In this document: positions 19,227-27,656 of the stretch, piece by piece
Numbering within the stretch: the first letter of the stretch is position 1
Layout: every line of letters starts with the position of its first letter
Origin: Longitalea arenae
Lineage (GTDB): Bacteria > Bacteroidota > Bacteroidia > Chitinophagales > Chitinophagaceae
DNA length: 64,000 nucleotides
Assembly (NCBI RefSeq): GCF_016924755.1
Contig: NZ_JAFFJX010000005.1
Span: 310,001-374,000, forward strand
Direction of reading: 5' to 3'
Position numbers and translations under genes: made by a program
The notes under the pieces: generated by a model
What the model was told of the DNA's origin: nothing
The model's input: the letters and a program-made list of their open reading frames with translations, nothing else
The model's database searches: none

Positions 19227-19363
19227 GGGAGTTGCCTGCGACTTCTCTGGGAGTTGCCTGCGACTTCTCTGGGAGTTGTCTAAGACTTGTCTAAGAGTTG
19301 CCTTGCGCACCAGGTGTCAAGAGCTATCCTAGAGCTATCTTAGAGGTATCTCAGAGCTATCTC
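19227..19363. repeat. 11-bp-period repeat array
   Basis: From 19227 the text falls into 11-bp units: GGGAGTTGCCT and GCGACTTCTCT alternate, making two exact 22-bp copies (19227-19270), then degenerate versions such as AAGACTTGTCT and AAGAGTTGCCT. After an interruption of about 16 bp, four 11-bp units of AGAGCTATCTC type run from 19320 to 19363. The period is not a multiple of three and all frames look non-coding. Confidence 0.8.
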
Positions 19364-19540
19364 AGTACTGTTGCACACCATGAGGCTACCAGTTTCGTAC
19401 AATTCAGCTACCATTGCAAATACTGGTATACAGGGAAGTCAATAGCATGTGATTCAAACAGGTGAGCTTTCCTTTGCGTTATCGTGTTAAATGTACGACA
19501 TTCAGCATTTGAGCTATCCTGATCCTCGTTTCCTTTTTTT

Positions 19541-19640
19541 ATGCCTGGTTGCCTTTGGCCTATATGCCTCGTTGCCTTTATGCTTTCTCCCGATCCCCGT
19601 TGCCTCTGACCTATATGCCCTTTTGCCTTTCTTTGTGCCA
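19541..19640. repeat. TATGCC/TTGCCTTT word cluster
   Basis: Repeated words such as TATGCC, TTGCC and CCTTT (for example TATGCCTCGTTGCCTTTA) are loosely tandem here. The same text style recurs at 25092-25145 at the end of the DinB-like gene, so this is a dispersed repeat family. Confidence 0.6.
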
Positions 19641-19674
19641 AATGTTAAAAATCCCCCAGCTTTCAAAAAAAACA

Positions 19675-19706
19675 TTGAAGTATTTCGATGTATCTATTTA
19701 TATTTG
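19675..19706 (+). promoter_or_regulatory. Promoter of the arsR-like gene
   Basis: A perfect TAnnTTTG element (TATATTTG) lies at 19699-19706, with TTG at 19675-19677 about 21 bp upstream, matching the Bacteroidota -33/-7 layout. The start codon follows 26 bp downstream. Confidence 0.6.
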
Positions 19707-19732
19707 TACCGGAATTCAAACAGGGAGATAGT

Positions 19733-20008
19733 ATGGATAGTAAAAAAATTGAGAAGATTTCCCGCGCGATAAGCGATCCCAGCCGGATCCAGATCTTGCA
19801 GCAGTTCAGGAAAAAACGGGAATGTTTACACTGTTCAGAAATACATGATATGCTGGACCTTGCCCAGCCATCCATCTCACATCACCTGAAACAACTGGTA
19901 GATGCAGACATCCTGCTGCCCGAAAAAGAAGGCCGCAACCTGAAATACGTCCTGAATAAACCAGTGCTCGACGAGTACATCGCCTTTTTAAGCTCCCTGC
20001 AAGCGTAG
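19733..20008 (+). CDS. ArsR-family transcriptional regulator
   Basis: A 91-residue winged-helix repressor. The ATG at 19733 gives the usual N-terminus (KKIEKISRAISDPSRIQIL). The helix-turn-helix region CSEIHDMLDLAQPSISHHLKQLVDADIL, with the recognition helix at QPSISHHLK, and the wing EKEGRNLKYVL are typical. A single CLHC motif lies before the HTH, but no complete ArsR metal site is evident, so the signal may not be a metal. It lies 98 bp upstream of an MFS exporter on the same strand and probably controls it. Confidence 0.93.
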   Translation: MDSKKIEKISRAISDPSRIQILQQFRKKRECLHCSEIHDMLDLAQPSISHHLKQLVDADILLPEKEGRNLKYVLNKPVLDEYIAFLSSLQA

Positions 20009-20106
20009 ACCTAACAGCAATTATTGAATGAATGATGGTAAGCCCTTACTGGCCCGCCGGGGAAAGCTATTGAATAATATATCGAAACATTTGAATGTTT
20101 AAATTT

Positions 20107-21324
20107 ATGAAGAAGTCTATTTACATTATGGCATTAGGCGCTTTCGGCATTATCACTACCGAATTCGGCATTATCGGTATTATGCCTGCGATCGCCAAAC
20201 ACTTTAACGTTTCCATCGACACGGCCGGCTGGCTGTTAAGTGGGTTTGCATTGACCATTGCCCTGACCGGGCCTTTTGGCGTCTTGCTCACAGCCAGGTT
20301 TAACAGAAAATGGATGATGAGCCTGGTGCTGTTCACCTTCGTGTTGTCGAATATTTTGTCGGCAGTAGCGCCCAATTTTACGGTATTGATGATCGCCCGT
20401 ATATTGCCCGCCTTCCTGCACCCGGTATTCTGGGCCGTGGCCACCGTGGCGGCTGCCAAACAGGTAGAAGCGAAAGATGCGCCAAAAGCGGTGTCCGTCG
20501 TGCTGGCGGGTTTAAGTGTAGCTACTGTACTCGGCGTGCCCATAACCACCTATGTAGCTGAATTGATCAACTGGCAGGCCTCTTTTGTGGTGTCGGGTGT
20601 CATTAACCTGATCGCCTTTGCAGCCCTGGCGGCATTTGTGCCTTCGATGCCGGTTACAGAAAAACAATCGATCAAAAGCCAGCTGGTCATTTTACGTAAA
20701 GGACAAATGTGGGTGAACCTGGTAGCAACGATGATCATGATCGCCGGCATTTTTGCCACCTACAGTTACCTGGCCGAATACCTGGGTAAGATCAGCCATA
20801 TGAACGGCACCCAGATAAGCATCATGCTGTTGTTATTCGGCGCTACAGGTATTGCCGGTAACTGGGTTACCGGACTCGCATTGAGCCGGAACGTAATGTT
20901 AACTACCCGCTTCTTCTTATTATCGCTGATCGCCGTTCACATACTGGCCTATGTCTTTGGCGGCTTATTCATTCCCATGACGGCGATCGTGGGGATCTGG
21001 GGTTTTATTCACACCGGTGGTTTTTTGATCGGCCAGACACGCTCTACGTCAGAAGCGCCGGAAGCGCCTGAACTGGCGGCCAGTTTAATGGTGTCGTTCG
21101 GGAATGCAGGGGTAACCCTCGGCACTTTTCTCGGCGGCATTGTGATCACGCAATTTGGCGTTCACCAGGTGATCTGGATCAGCATCCTCTTATTACTGGT
21201 GTCGCTGGCCCTTACCTACGTTTTCGTTGGCAAAAGAAAGGAAGTGAGTGAACCGGCAGCATCGAAGGCCGAATCCTATCAGGAGGAAGAAGCCATTCCG
21301 GAAGAAAGTTTTCTCGGCGTATAA
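20107..21324 (+). CDS. MFS efflux transporter (AraJ/NepI-like DHA1 family)
   Basis: About 405 residues with twelve predicted membrane helices. The N-terminus (ALGAFGIITTEFGIIGIMPAIAKHFNVS) and the motif-A-like loop LLTARFNRKWMM are typical of drug:H+ antiporters of the AraJ/NepI type; motif C-like glycines appear in LAGLSVATVLGVPITTYV. The ATG at 20107 is preferred, but an in-frame ATG at 20095 is possible. A hydrophilic, glutamate-rich tail (about 380-405) is unusual for the family. The upstream ArsR gene suggests ligand-induced export. Substrate unknown. Confidence 0.9.
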   Translation: MKKSIYIMALGAFGIITTEFGIIGIMPAIAKHFNVSIDTAGWLLSGFALTIALTGPFGVLLTARFNRKWMMSLVLFTFVLSNILSAVAPNFTVLMIARILPAFLHPVFWAVATVAAAKQVEAKDAPKAVSVVLAGLSVATVLGVPITTYVAELINWQASFVVSGVINLIAFAALAAFVPSMPVTEKQSIKSQLVILRKGQMWVNLVATMIMIAGIFATYSYLAEYLGKISHMNGTQISIMLLLFGATGIAGNWVTGLALSRNVMLTTRFFLLSLIAVHILAYVFGGLFIPMTAIVGIWGFIHTGGFLIGQTRSTSEAPEAPELAASLMVSFGNAGVTLGTFLGGIVITQFGVHQVIWISILLLLVSLALTYVFVGKRKEVSEPAASKAESYQEEEAIPEESFLGV

Positions 21325-21340
21325 AGCAATAAAAGAAAAA

Positions 21341-21370
21341 GGGGTCCGGCCAATCGGCCAGACCCTTTTC
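21341..21370. terminator. Bidirectional terminator between convergent genes
   Basis: GGGTCCGGCC and GGCCAGACCC form a 10-bp stem with one mismatch around AATC, flanked by an A-rich tract on the left and TTTT on the right, so it can end transcripts from both the MFS gene and the convergent methyltransferase gene. Confidence 0.85.
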
Positions 21371-21392
21371 GTATATGCTTGTCAGTACTTAT

Positions 21393-22109
21393 TTAATTCA
21401 CCCTGAAAGCCGTGAAATAATAATTGTTGGCAGCGCCGATAAGCTCAAGATTGGTGTAATACGACTGTACAAAATCGAAATACGCTTTGAACTCATGGGT
21501 TGGTACGGCGAATTCATCGAAAAATACGATATCGCCTTTTTTCAGGAATGGCGCCAGGGTGCTGAGCACGTACAGGGTCGCCGAATACAGGTCGGCATCC
21601 AGCATGATCACATTCCTGTTATTATTGTTCAATTCCTTTAAAAAGCCAGGCACTGTTTGCTGAAATAAACCCTGGTAAAATTTTCCCCGGCTGTCATTGA
21701 TCACCGGCGGTTCATTCTTATTATCAAAATAACCTTTCTTAAACGGACCATAATCTTCGGGCAAACCGGTAAACGTATCGAATCCATAGAACCGGCTTGC
21801 AGCCAGCGTATTTTGCTGCAGGAACCACTTGAAGGAAGTGCCCTGCGCCACACCGAATTCGAGGTAATTGATCGCTTGTTCTTTCAGGTTCTCTTTTTCA
21901 ATGACCCATTTATAAAGATCATATCTTTTTTCATAATCCCATTTAGAAGGGAAATCATTGTAACCGATCTTTCTGTTCCTGCTTGCCCATGCAGAGAATT
22001 TGGTCAGGTGATAGAGATTTAAGCAGAAGGAAGAGAATATCCTGAAAATAACATGCAGTCGCAGATAAAGGAAAACGATCTTGGTGTATCTGATAAGAAA
22101 TAATTTCAT
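21393..22109 (-). CDS. TylF/MycF-like SAM-dependent O-methyltransferase
   Basis: A 238-residue class I methyltransferase resembling macrocin O-methyltransferases. The SAM-binding segment YLEFGVAQGTSFKWF lies at about 95-110, the following acidic site is YGFDTFTGLPEDY, and the metal-binding part of the family is suggested by MLDADLYSAT and IVFFDEF. The hydrophobic N-terminus (IVFLYLRLHVIFRIFSSF) could anchor it to the membrane. No biosynthetic cluster surrounds it, so a role in polysaccharide or secondary-metabolite methylation is open. It has its own promoter (22195-22227). Confidence 0.85.
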   Translation of the reverse strand: MKLFLIRYTKIVFLYLRLHVIFRIFSSFCLNLYHLTKFSAWASRNRKIGYNDFPSKWDYEKRYDLYKWVIEKENLKEQAINYLEFGVAQGTSFKWFLQQNTLAASRFYGFDTFTGLPEDYGPFKKGYFDNKNEPPVINDSRGKFYQGLFQQTVPGFLKELNNNNRNVIMLDADLYSATLYVLSTLAPFLKKGDIVFFDEFAVPTHEFKAYFDFVQSYYTNLELIGAANNYYFTAFRVN

Positions 22110-22194
22110 TAAGTTGTTTTTTAACGGATATACAGATTGACCAGGCTAATACGCAAATGGAAGTGTTATTAATGTTGTTTTTTTGTAAAGGACA

Positions 22195-22227
22195 CAAAAA
22201 TAAGCGCTCCCGCTACTTTTCAGCAAA
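22195..22227 (-). promoter_or_regulatory. Promoter of the TylF-like methyltransferase gene
   Basis: On the minus strand TTTG (22227-22224) is followed after 21 bp by TATTTTTG (22202-22195), a full match to the Bacteroidota TTTG/TAnnTTTG pattern. The leader to the ATG at 22109 is about 80 nt. Confidence 0.65.
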
Positions 22228-22259
22228 AAAATCTGCTTTTTACCGTTTTCCCCGGCTGC

Positions 22260-22290
22260 TGCCATTTCATTGAATGGCATAAGTTTATGC
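22260..22290. promoter_or_regulatory. Two overlapping palindromes upstream of the aldo/keto reductase gene
   Basis: TGCCATT/AATGGCA (22260-22279, 6-nt spacer) overlaps GCATAA/TTATGC (22277-22290, 2-nt spacer). They lie 64 bp upstream of the reductase ATG in a divergent spacer and could be operator sites. Regulator unknown. Confidence 0.4.
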
Positions 22291-22353
22291 AGGGTAAACT
22301 TGTGTTGTATCAATTTAATCCCGATTATTGTAATAAAGAAAACAGTAATCTGC

Positions 22354-23247
22354 ATGCAAAAGATTTATCTCAGTGATTCCGGCCCTAAAGTATCACCGGC
22401 CATTTATGGTTTTTACAGATGGAATGAAGTAAAGAACGATGCTGCCCAGACCATGGAAAAGATCGTTAATCTGTGCCTGGAACTGGGGATTAATACGTTC
22501 GATCATGCCGATATTTACGGCGACTACCAGTGCGAGGAACTGTTTGGTAAGCTGATCAGCCGCAAATCGTTCAAACGGGAAGATATTGTTTTATTTTCCA
22601 AATGCGGCCTGGTTACGCCGCATGCCGACCTGCCCGAAGTACGCATCAACCATTACAACACCTCCAAAGATCATATACTCAAAAGTGTAGACAATTCCCT
22701 GCGGAGACTGAAAACCGATTATATCGATATCTTTCTGCTCAATCACCTAGACCCGCTGTCGAATGTGGAAGAAACGGCATTGGCATTGCAACGCCTGAAG
22801 GAGTCGGGCAAGGTGAAAAATGTAGGGGTGGTGAATTTCACCGTGTTTCAACACCAGTTGCTGGCTTCCCTGCTGAAGACACCGATCGTTACCAATCATA
22901 TCGAACTCAATTTGCTGAACACATCGGCACTTGACAACGGACAGCTGGATTATATCAAACAACGATATATGCGTCCGCTCGCTTCCGCGCCCCTGGCCGC
23001 CGGCCGCATTGCCAATGGCACCGATGCGCAGGCAGTAAAAGTGCGTTCGAAGCTGGAAACGATCGGCAAAAAATACAATGCTGATATAGAATCCCTTGCT
23101 GTTGCCTGGCTGGTGAAATTAGGCGCATTGCCACTTATAGGAACCATCAATGAACAACGCATCCGCAATATTGCCAATGCCTTCACTATCGACCTCGATC
23201 ACCAGGACTGGTACGAATTGTATGCAGCTTCGCGGGGAGAGTTATAA
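22354..23247 (+). CDS. Aldo/keto reductase (YdhF-like)
   Basis: A 297-residue NADPH-dependent oxidoreductase with a TIM-barrel fold. The ATG at 22354 gives the natural N-terminus MQKIYLSDSG; the open frame upstream is not conserved-looking. The catalytic tetrad can be followed: Asp and Tyr in FDHADIYGDYQCEELFG, Lys in LFSKCGL and His in DIFLLNHLDP. The cofactor loop is near RSKLETIGKKYN and PLIGTINEQRI. Length fits the YdhF-type branch (about 295-300). Substrate unknown. Confidence 0.93.
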   Translation: MQKIYLSDSGPKVSPAIYGFYRWNEVKNDAAQTMEKIVNLCLELGINTFDHADIYGDYQCEELFGKLISRKSFKREDIVLFSKCGLVTPHADLPEVRINHYNTSKDHILKSVDNSLRRLKTDYIDIFLLNHLDPLSNVEETALALQRLKESGKVKNVGVVNFTVFQHQLLASLLKTPIVTNHIELNLLNTSALDNGQLDYIKQRYMRPLASAPLAAGRIANGTDAQAVKVRSKLETIGKKYNADIESLAVAWLVKLGALPLIGTINEQRIRNIANAFTIDLDHQDWYELYAASRGEL

Positions 23248-23249
23248 AT

Positions 23250-23349
23250 GCAGTTGCCAGTTGCCAGTTGCCAGTTACCAGTTGCCAGTTACCAGTTGCC
23301 AGTTACCAGTTGCCAGTTACCGGGAAACCGGAAACCGGTGACTGGTGAC
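23250..23349. repeat. CCAGTTR heptad array (AACTGGY in reverse)
   Basis: About ten consecutive 7-bp units CCAGTT[G/A], then related CCGGAAA-type words, begin 3 bp after the aldo/keto reductase stop codon. It is the reverse complement of the AACYGGY word family, so array orientation relative to the preceding gene is not fixed. Confidence 0.9.
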
Positions 23350-23410
23350 ACAAACTATAACCAATTCATTTTCATCTTAAACACAAGCCCCGAGCTAACC
23401 ACAATTGACC

Positions 23411-23418
23411 TATCTTTG
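23411..23418 (+). promoter_or_regulatory. Promoter -7 element of pcm with a very short leader
   Basis: TATCTTTG matches TAnnTTTG perfectly and ends 8 bp before the pcm ATG, so the mRNA would have only a few untranslated bases. I see no good -33 box at the standard distance. Confidence 0.55.
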
Positions 23419-23426
23419 TGCCGTTT

Positions 23427-24083
23427 ATGAGAACGTTTGAAGACACTTACCGGCATAAAGGATTGCGTAAACAACTGGTTGATCAATTGAAGCAAAAAGG
23501 CATTACCGATGAACGGGTGCTAACAGCCATACTACAGGTTCCACGGCATTATTTTCTGGATTCAGCTTTAGACAGGGTCGCTTATGAAGACCGGGCTTTT
23601 CCCATCGCAGAAGGACAAACTATTTCACAACCTTATACGGTTGCTTATCAAACCCAGTTACTCGACGTAAAGCCTTACGAGAAAGTGCTTGAAATTGGTA
23701 CAGGCAGCGGTTACCAGGCCATCATCCTGGGCGAAATGAACGCTCAGGTATATACTATTGAGCGGCAGAAAAAGCTGTTTGAAGAACACCGCGGTTTCAT
23801 CCTCAGAAGTAAATATCCCAATATCAAATATTTTTATGGCGACGGCTATGAAGGGCTGCCTACCTATGCACCGTTCGACAAAGTAATTGTTACTGCTGCT
23901 GCCCCTTATATTCCGCCCAAGCTCATCGATCAGTTAAAGCCGGGTGGTAAAATGGTGATCCCGGTAGGGGAGGGACATATTCAACGCATGCTACGCATTA
24001 CCAAACAACGCGATGGCAGTATAACGGAAGAGTACTTTGATAATTTTTCGTTCGTACCCATGATCGAGGGAAAGAACCAGTGA
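23427..24083 (+). CDS. pcm: Protein-L-isoaspartate O-methyltransferase
   Basis: Pcm methylates isoaspartyl residues so that damaged proteins can be repaired. The 218-residue product has the family signature AYEDRAFPIAEGQTISQP near 52-70, the SAM-binding motif VLEIGTGSGYQA near 86-97, a second motif YGDGYEGLPTYAPFDKVIVTAA and the post-III region LIDQLKPGGKMVIPVG. Length and motif order are normal. The ATG at 23427 follows the promoter closely. It is followed by an octamer repeat array that begins within a few bases of the stop codon. Confidence 0.96.
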   Translation: MRTFEDTYRHKGLRKQLVDQLKQKGITDERVLTAILQVPRHYFLDSALDRVAYEDRAFPIAEGQTISQPYTVAYQTQLLDVKPYEKVLEIGTGSGYQAIILGEMNAQVYTIERQKKLFEEHRGFILRSKYPNIKYFYGDGYEGLPTYAPFDKVIVTAAAPYIPPKLIDQLKPGGKMVIPVGEGHIQRMLRITKQRDGSITEEYFDNFSFVPMIEGKNQ

Positions 24084-24087
24084 GCGA

Positions 24088-24180
24088 TGTGCTGATGTGC
24101 TGATGTGCTAATTTGCTGATGTGCTAATTTGCTAATGTGCTGATGTGCTGATGTGATAATGCAATTAAAAACAGCCCCGT
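24088..24180. repeat. KTGMTRAT octamer array with ACAGCCCCGT flank
   Basis: About nine 8-bp units of the form [G/T]TG[C/A]T[G/A]AT (GTGCTGAT, GTGCTAAT, TTGCTAAT, GTGATAAT) follow pcm; ACAGCCCCGT lies shortly after, at 24171-24180. The same combination of octamers and flank is found at 54360-54450. Confidence 0.85.
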
Positions 24181-24248
24181 GGACAATTAGGGGTAACCGG
24201 TAATTAAGGAATAACAGTATTAAGAACCTAGCATTCAAAAATAATTCA

Positions 24249-25016
24249 TTGAGAATAGTAATAATCGGTACAGGAAACGTTGCTACCATATTGGGAAAAA
24301 GATTTTTAGCGGCTGAGCATGAGATCATCCAGGTGTGCGGCAGAGACCGATTGCATGCTGAGGAGCTCGCCGATACACTTTCCACCTCATTTACCGCCGA
24401 CCCCAGGCATACGGATCCAACGGCCGATCTGTATGTGATCGCGGTAAGCGATACAGCCATACCTTTGGTAGCGGCCACTTTGCAACTAAATAACAAACTG
24501 GTGGTGCATACGGCCGGAGCGGTTTCCAAAGACGTACTAAGTACCTGCAGTAAAAACTACGGCGTCTTGTATCCGTTGCAGAGCCTGCGCAGCGAATTGA
24601 ACGAACTGCCCGAAATTCCCTTCCTCGTTGATGGAAATACAGAAGACGATCTTACGCTGATCTCTGAATTTGCCGCCACGCTGTCGAACCAGGTACAGCA
24701 GGCGAACGATGAACAAAGGCTGAAACTGCATCTGGCAGCCGTGATGGTAAGCAATTTCACCAATCACTTATATGCCCTGGCAAAAGCCTATTGTTTGCAC
24801 GAACAGGTTGATTTTTCCCTCTTGTTGCCGCTGATCACCGCGGTGGCTGACCGGCTGCATGAACATGAGCCCGCTGCAGTGCAAACGGGCCCGGCCAGGC
24901 GCAATGACGAGGCCACCATTCAAAAACACCTGGAGCTTTTACAAACCCATACTGCCCTGAAACTGATGTACACCATGTTCACCGAGAGCATAAGGAAGAT
25001 GTATAGCGCAGGTTGA
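24249..25016 (+). CDS. Rossmann-fold NAD(P)-binding DUF2520 protein
   Basis: A 255-residue protein whose N-terminus IVIIGTGNVATILGKRF is a dinucleotide-binding motif (GxGNVA), followed by a Rossmann half (VIAVSDTAIP, VVHTAGAVSKDVL, GVLYPLQSLRSE) and a helical C-terminal half (HLAAVMVSNFTNHLYALAKAYC, GPARRNDEATIQKHLELL). This matches DUF2520 proteins related to ketopantoate reductase and pyrroline-carboxylate reductase folds. The only start fitting the conserved N-terminus is TTG at 24249. Substrate is not established. It is convergent with the DinB-like gene. Confidence 0.88.
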   Translation: MRIVIIGTGNVATILGKRFLAAEHEIIQVCGRDRLHAEELADTLSTSFTADPRHTDPTADLYVIAVSDTAIPLVAATLQLNNKLVVHTAGAVSKDVLSTCSKNYGVLYPLQSLRSELNELPEIPFLVDGNTEDDLTLISEFAATLSNQVQQANDEQRLKLHLAAVMVSNFTNHLYALAKAYCLHEQVDFSLLLPLITAVADRLHEHEPAAVQTGPARRNDEATIQKHLELLQTHTALKLMYTMFTESIRKMYSAG

Positions 25017-25113
25017 TGTTGACAGAGTTAATGCGTTAATACAGTTGATAGCGTTGATATGTTGACAAAGAGATCTTAGCTAAGGTGCTGCTATGCCTCG
25101 TTGCCTTTTCCCG

Positions 25114-25686
25114 CTATGCCTTTTTGCCTTTATGCTTTTTGCCTCTTTTCACTTTCACTTTAACGATGTCTTCATCGTCGAGGTACCTTTCCCTGATGAT
25201 CCGCATATGATGGGCAACATGACCTGCACATACAAACGCTAGTCCGGCCACACTGATCGTATTGTTATTGGCAGAACCGGTTTGTAAGAGCTGATCGTCA
25301 TCGAGCGAGTTCAGGAACAGTTCATTGGCAGTGCGCAGGGATTTGAATTCTTCTACCAGCTCGCTCCACTTGCGTTTGGGAGCTTTGGCGGTAATGGCCC
25401 AGTTATTTTCATTGAAGCCGGGTAAGGGCGCCGGGTCGCGGCGGGCAAAAGTGAGGGCCCGGTAAATGAATACCCGTTCGGCATCGATAATATGTTGCAG
25501 CAGCTCCTTGATCGTCCATTTGCCTTCCGCATAGGCATAGTTGATCTTCTTATGAGGGATCTGTTTTAGTAATTTCCTGAAACGGCGGGTATTGTTGGCC
25601 AGGGCTTCCCGCAGCTCATCTTCCTGCAGGGCATTGATATAGGTTTTGTAAAAATCAGGTACGGTTATTTCGTTTCTGGTGACCAT
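25114..25686 (-). CDS. DinB-like four-helix-bundle protein
   Basis: A 190-residue protein of the DinB/YfiT-like superfamily, often metal-dependent transferases. The metal-site histidines appear as WTIKELLQHIIDAERVF (His near 66) and CAGHVAHHMRII (near 157-161). The last residues (KVKRGKKHKGKKA) are encoded by the repeat text GCCTTTTTGCC/TTTATGC, so the basic tail was probably gained when a dispersed repeat reached the gene end. Convergent with the DUF2520 gene. Confidence 0.85.
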   Translation of the reverse strand: MVTRNEITVPDFYKTYINALQEDELREALANNTRRFRKLLKQIPHKKINYAYAEGKWTIKELLQHIIDAERVFIYRALTFARRDPAPLPGFNENNWAITAKAPKRKWSELVEEFKSLRTANELFLNSLDDDQLLQTGSANNNTISVAGLAFVCAGHVAHHMRIIRERYLDDEDIVKVKVKRGKKHKGKKA

Positions 25687-25714
25687 ACTTTTTTTTTAAA
25701 AGTAATGAAAAAAT

Positions 25715-25930
25715 TGCAGGTTACAGGTTGCTACAGGTTGCAGGTTACAGGTTTCAGGTTGCAGGTTGCAGGTTACAGATATAAGGTCGTACCCGGTAAC
25801 CGGCAACCGGTAACTGGTACCCTGTAACTGGCAACCGGTAACTGGTAACTGGTAACTGTTACCCGGTAACTGGTACCAAAAGGAACAGGGTACAAGCCAC
25901 CGGTATTACCCTGTAACCTGTACCCTGCAA
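25715..25930. repeat. Mixed heptad array (RCAGGTT and AACYGGY words)
   Basis: This 3' flank of the subtilisin-like gene first shows, in plus-strand text, RCAGGTT units (25715-25780), then AACYGGY units (about 25795-25880), then CTGTAAC/CCTGTACC words that partly complement the first block. The two blocks can pair imperfectly, so the array may fold back on itself. Confidence 0.8.
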
Positions 25931-25943
25931 CCAATAATTCTTT

Positions 25944-27656
25944 TTATCCTTTCTTATTCTTCAGCGTTGGTTTGGCTGAAGATTTTTTGGGGGCCACTTT
26001 TTTGCCACTGGGATCCAGGGTAGCGGCAATTTTCGCGGCTTCGTATGCATTGATGATACCACCGCTTTCGCTCAGCTCAGATAAGGCCACCATTTCATCG
26101 GTACCTGGTTTTTTAACCTTGCCTTCAGGCGCCTGGGCCGATTTCATGATGCAATATTTCAATTGTTCGGGTGTGAGGTAGGGGAAGTATTGCAGCAGGA
26201 AGGCGGCTGTACCGGCTACTACAGGGCAGGCCATGCTGGTGCCCTGTGCATTGCCATAGGTGTTACCACCAGGAATGCTGGAGTAGATCTTAACGCCGGG
26301 GGCAAAAACATCTACCTGCTTTTTGCCATAGTTAGAGAAAGAAGCTGTAAAACCACCGGATTTCGGATCGCCACTGGCGCCTACGGTGATCCAGTTAGGT
26401 GCTTTTTCATTGCTTCCTTTCATATATGCATTGGGAAAATTGTCTGCAGTATCAATATTTTTGGCATCGTTACCAGCCGCATGCACCAGCAAAACACCTT
26501 TGCTTTCAGCATATTTAACGGCTTCGTCTACCCATTTTTTCTGCGGCGAGAAATCTTTACCAAAGCTCATATTCACGATCTTGGCGCCATTATCAGCGGC
26601 ATAACGGATAGCGAGCGCAATGTCTTTATCGTGCTCATCGCCATCAGGTACGGCGCGGATCATCATGATGCGTACATTATCGGCAACGCCATCCATGCCC
26701 TTACCGTTGTTGCGGATGGCGCCAATGATACCGGCTACGTGTGTACCGTGGAATGGAGTAGAAGCCATTACATCGGGATTTCCGTAATTACGATCATTGA
26801 TATCGGCTTCATTGTCTTTGGTAATATCGCCGCGGTAGTTTTGCGGCGCTTTGTCTTTGGCTTCCGCCTTTCTTTGTTCGCCGCTTACAAACTCTTCAAA
26901 ACCCTCCAGGAACTCCTTGTTGGTGGTCTCCATCATCTGGTTGGCCTTGAATAAATACAAGAGGCTGCCCTTGGCGGTTTTTTCGTTTGAAGATACGGCA
27001 GTGAAAGTATCCACATCAGTGCCGGTATATGTTTCCTTGTTCAGCGCTTTACGCATAATGCTGTCGCTTTTCTGTGCGCTGGTGAGGGCTCTTTGCAGCA
27101 TCACCAGGTCAACACCTTCATCGGCCCCTTCGCCTTCGATCTTCTTTTTGGATTTTAACCACATTCTGTATTCGTCTTTTTCTTCGGCCGAGAGTTTTGT
27201 GGTGTCGAGGTTCTTATCGCCATATTTTGCTTTATACATGTGGTAAACGCGGGCGCCCTCATAAGAATCCTGCTTTACGTTCTTGCCGTCTTTGCCGCCA
27301 ATGAAATTCCAGCCGTAGATATCGTCAGCATACCCGTTGCCATCATCGTCGGTATTATTGCCCGGAATTTCCTTGGGGTTCACCCACAGAATATCTTTCA
27401 GGTCTTCATGCAGCGTATCGATACCAGAGTCGATGATCGCTACCACTACCGTCTTACTTTTCAGATTTTTGGCACGGATGAATTCATAGGCTTTATCGAG
27501 ACTGATCCCGTGATACCCGTCCTTGGTTTTGTCGAGCAGATGCCATCCCTTCGGCACATCTCCTGTTTTTATGCTTTTCTCTTGCTGCGCAAAGGCCATT
27601 TGGTCAGCAATCACCATGGCAGTAACTAATCCTGCTACTTTTACCAGTTTGTTCAT
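25944..27656 (-). CDS. Subtilisin-like serine protease (S8 family), exported
   Basis: A 570-residue secreted protease with a signal peptide (about 1-23, ending AFAQ). The catalytic triad is Asp76 (AIIDSGIDT), His306 (FHGTHVAGI) and Ser474 (GTSMACPVVAGT), with the oxyanion region HAAGNDAKN. Asp and His are about 230 residues apart, against a few tens in subtilisin, because a helical, lysine-rich segment (about 105-300) is inserted. The C-terminus is lysine-rich (KKVAPKKSSAKPTLKNKKG). All catalytic residues are intact. Single-gene transcript likely. Confidence 0.95.
   Translation of the reverse strand: MNKLVKVAGLVTAMVIADQMAFAQQEKSIKTGDVPKGWHLLDKTKDGYHGISLDKAYEFIRAKNLKSKTVVVAIIDSGIDTLHEDLKDILWVNPKEIPGNNTDDDGNGYADDIYGWNFIGGKDGKNVKQDSYEGARVYHMYKAKYGDKNLDTTKLSAEEKDEYRMWLKSKKKIEGEGADEGVDLVMLQRALTSAQKSDSIMRKALNKETYTGTDVDTFTAVSSNEKTAKGSLLYLFKANQMMETTNKEFLEGFEEFVSGEQRKAEAKDKAPQNYRGDITKDNEADINDRNYGNPDVMASTPFHGTHVAGIIGAIRNNGKGMDGVADNVRIMMIRAVPDGDEHDKDIALAIRYAADNGAKIVNMSFGKDFSPQKKWVDEAVKYAESKGVLLVHAAGNDAKNIDTADNFPNAYMKGSNEKAPNWITVGASGDPKSGGFTASFSNYGKKQVDVFAPGVKIYSSIPGGNTYGNAQGTSMACPVVAGTAAFLLQYFPYLTPEQLKYCIMKSAQAPEGKVKKPGTDEMVALSELSESGGIINAYEAAKIAATLDPSGKKVAPKKSSAKPTLKNKKG

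Larger units (their letters stand above)
18619..19674. other. Roughly 1.1-kb region without a supported gene
   Basis: No frame here looks coding; the open stretches are low-complexity by-products of repeats. The region contains two 28-bp direct repeats and a partial third (18833-18896), three scattered TGTAAAG words between about 19100 and 19170, an ACGAGACA duplication near 19185-19200, an 11-bp-period array (19227-19363), and a block of TATGCCTCGTTGCCTTT-like words (about 19541-19640). It could hold an untranslated RNA or be a repeat-laden relic. Confidence 0.6.

Noticed and set aside
19211-19290. tRNA-Ser/Leu-like start (GGTGGCGGAGTGGTCAGG)
   Set aside because: No acceptor stem pairing, no T-loop GGTTCRAATCC, and the rest is the 11-bp repeat.
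26163-26954. 263-codon frame antisense to the subtilisin-like gene
   Set aside because: The opposite strand carries a full catalytic-triad protease; the antisense frame has no family features.
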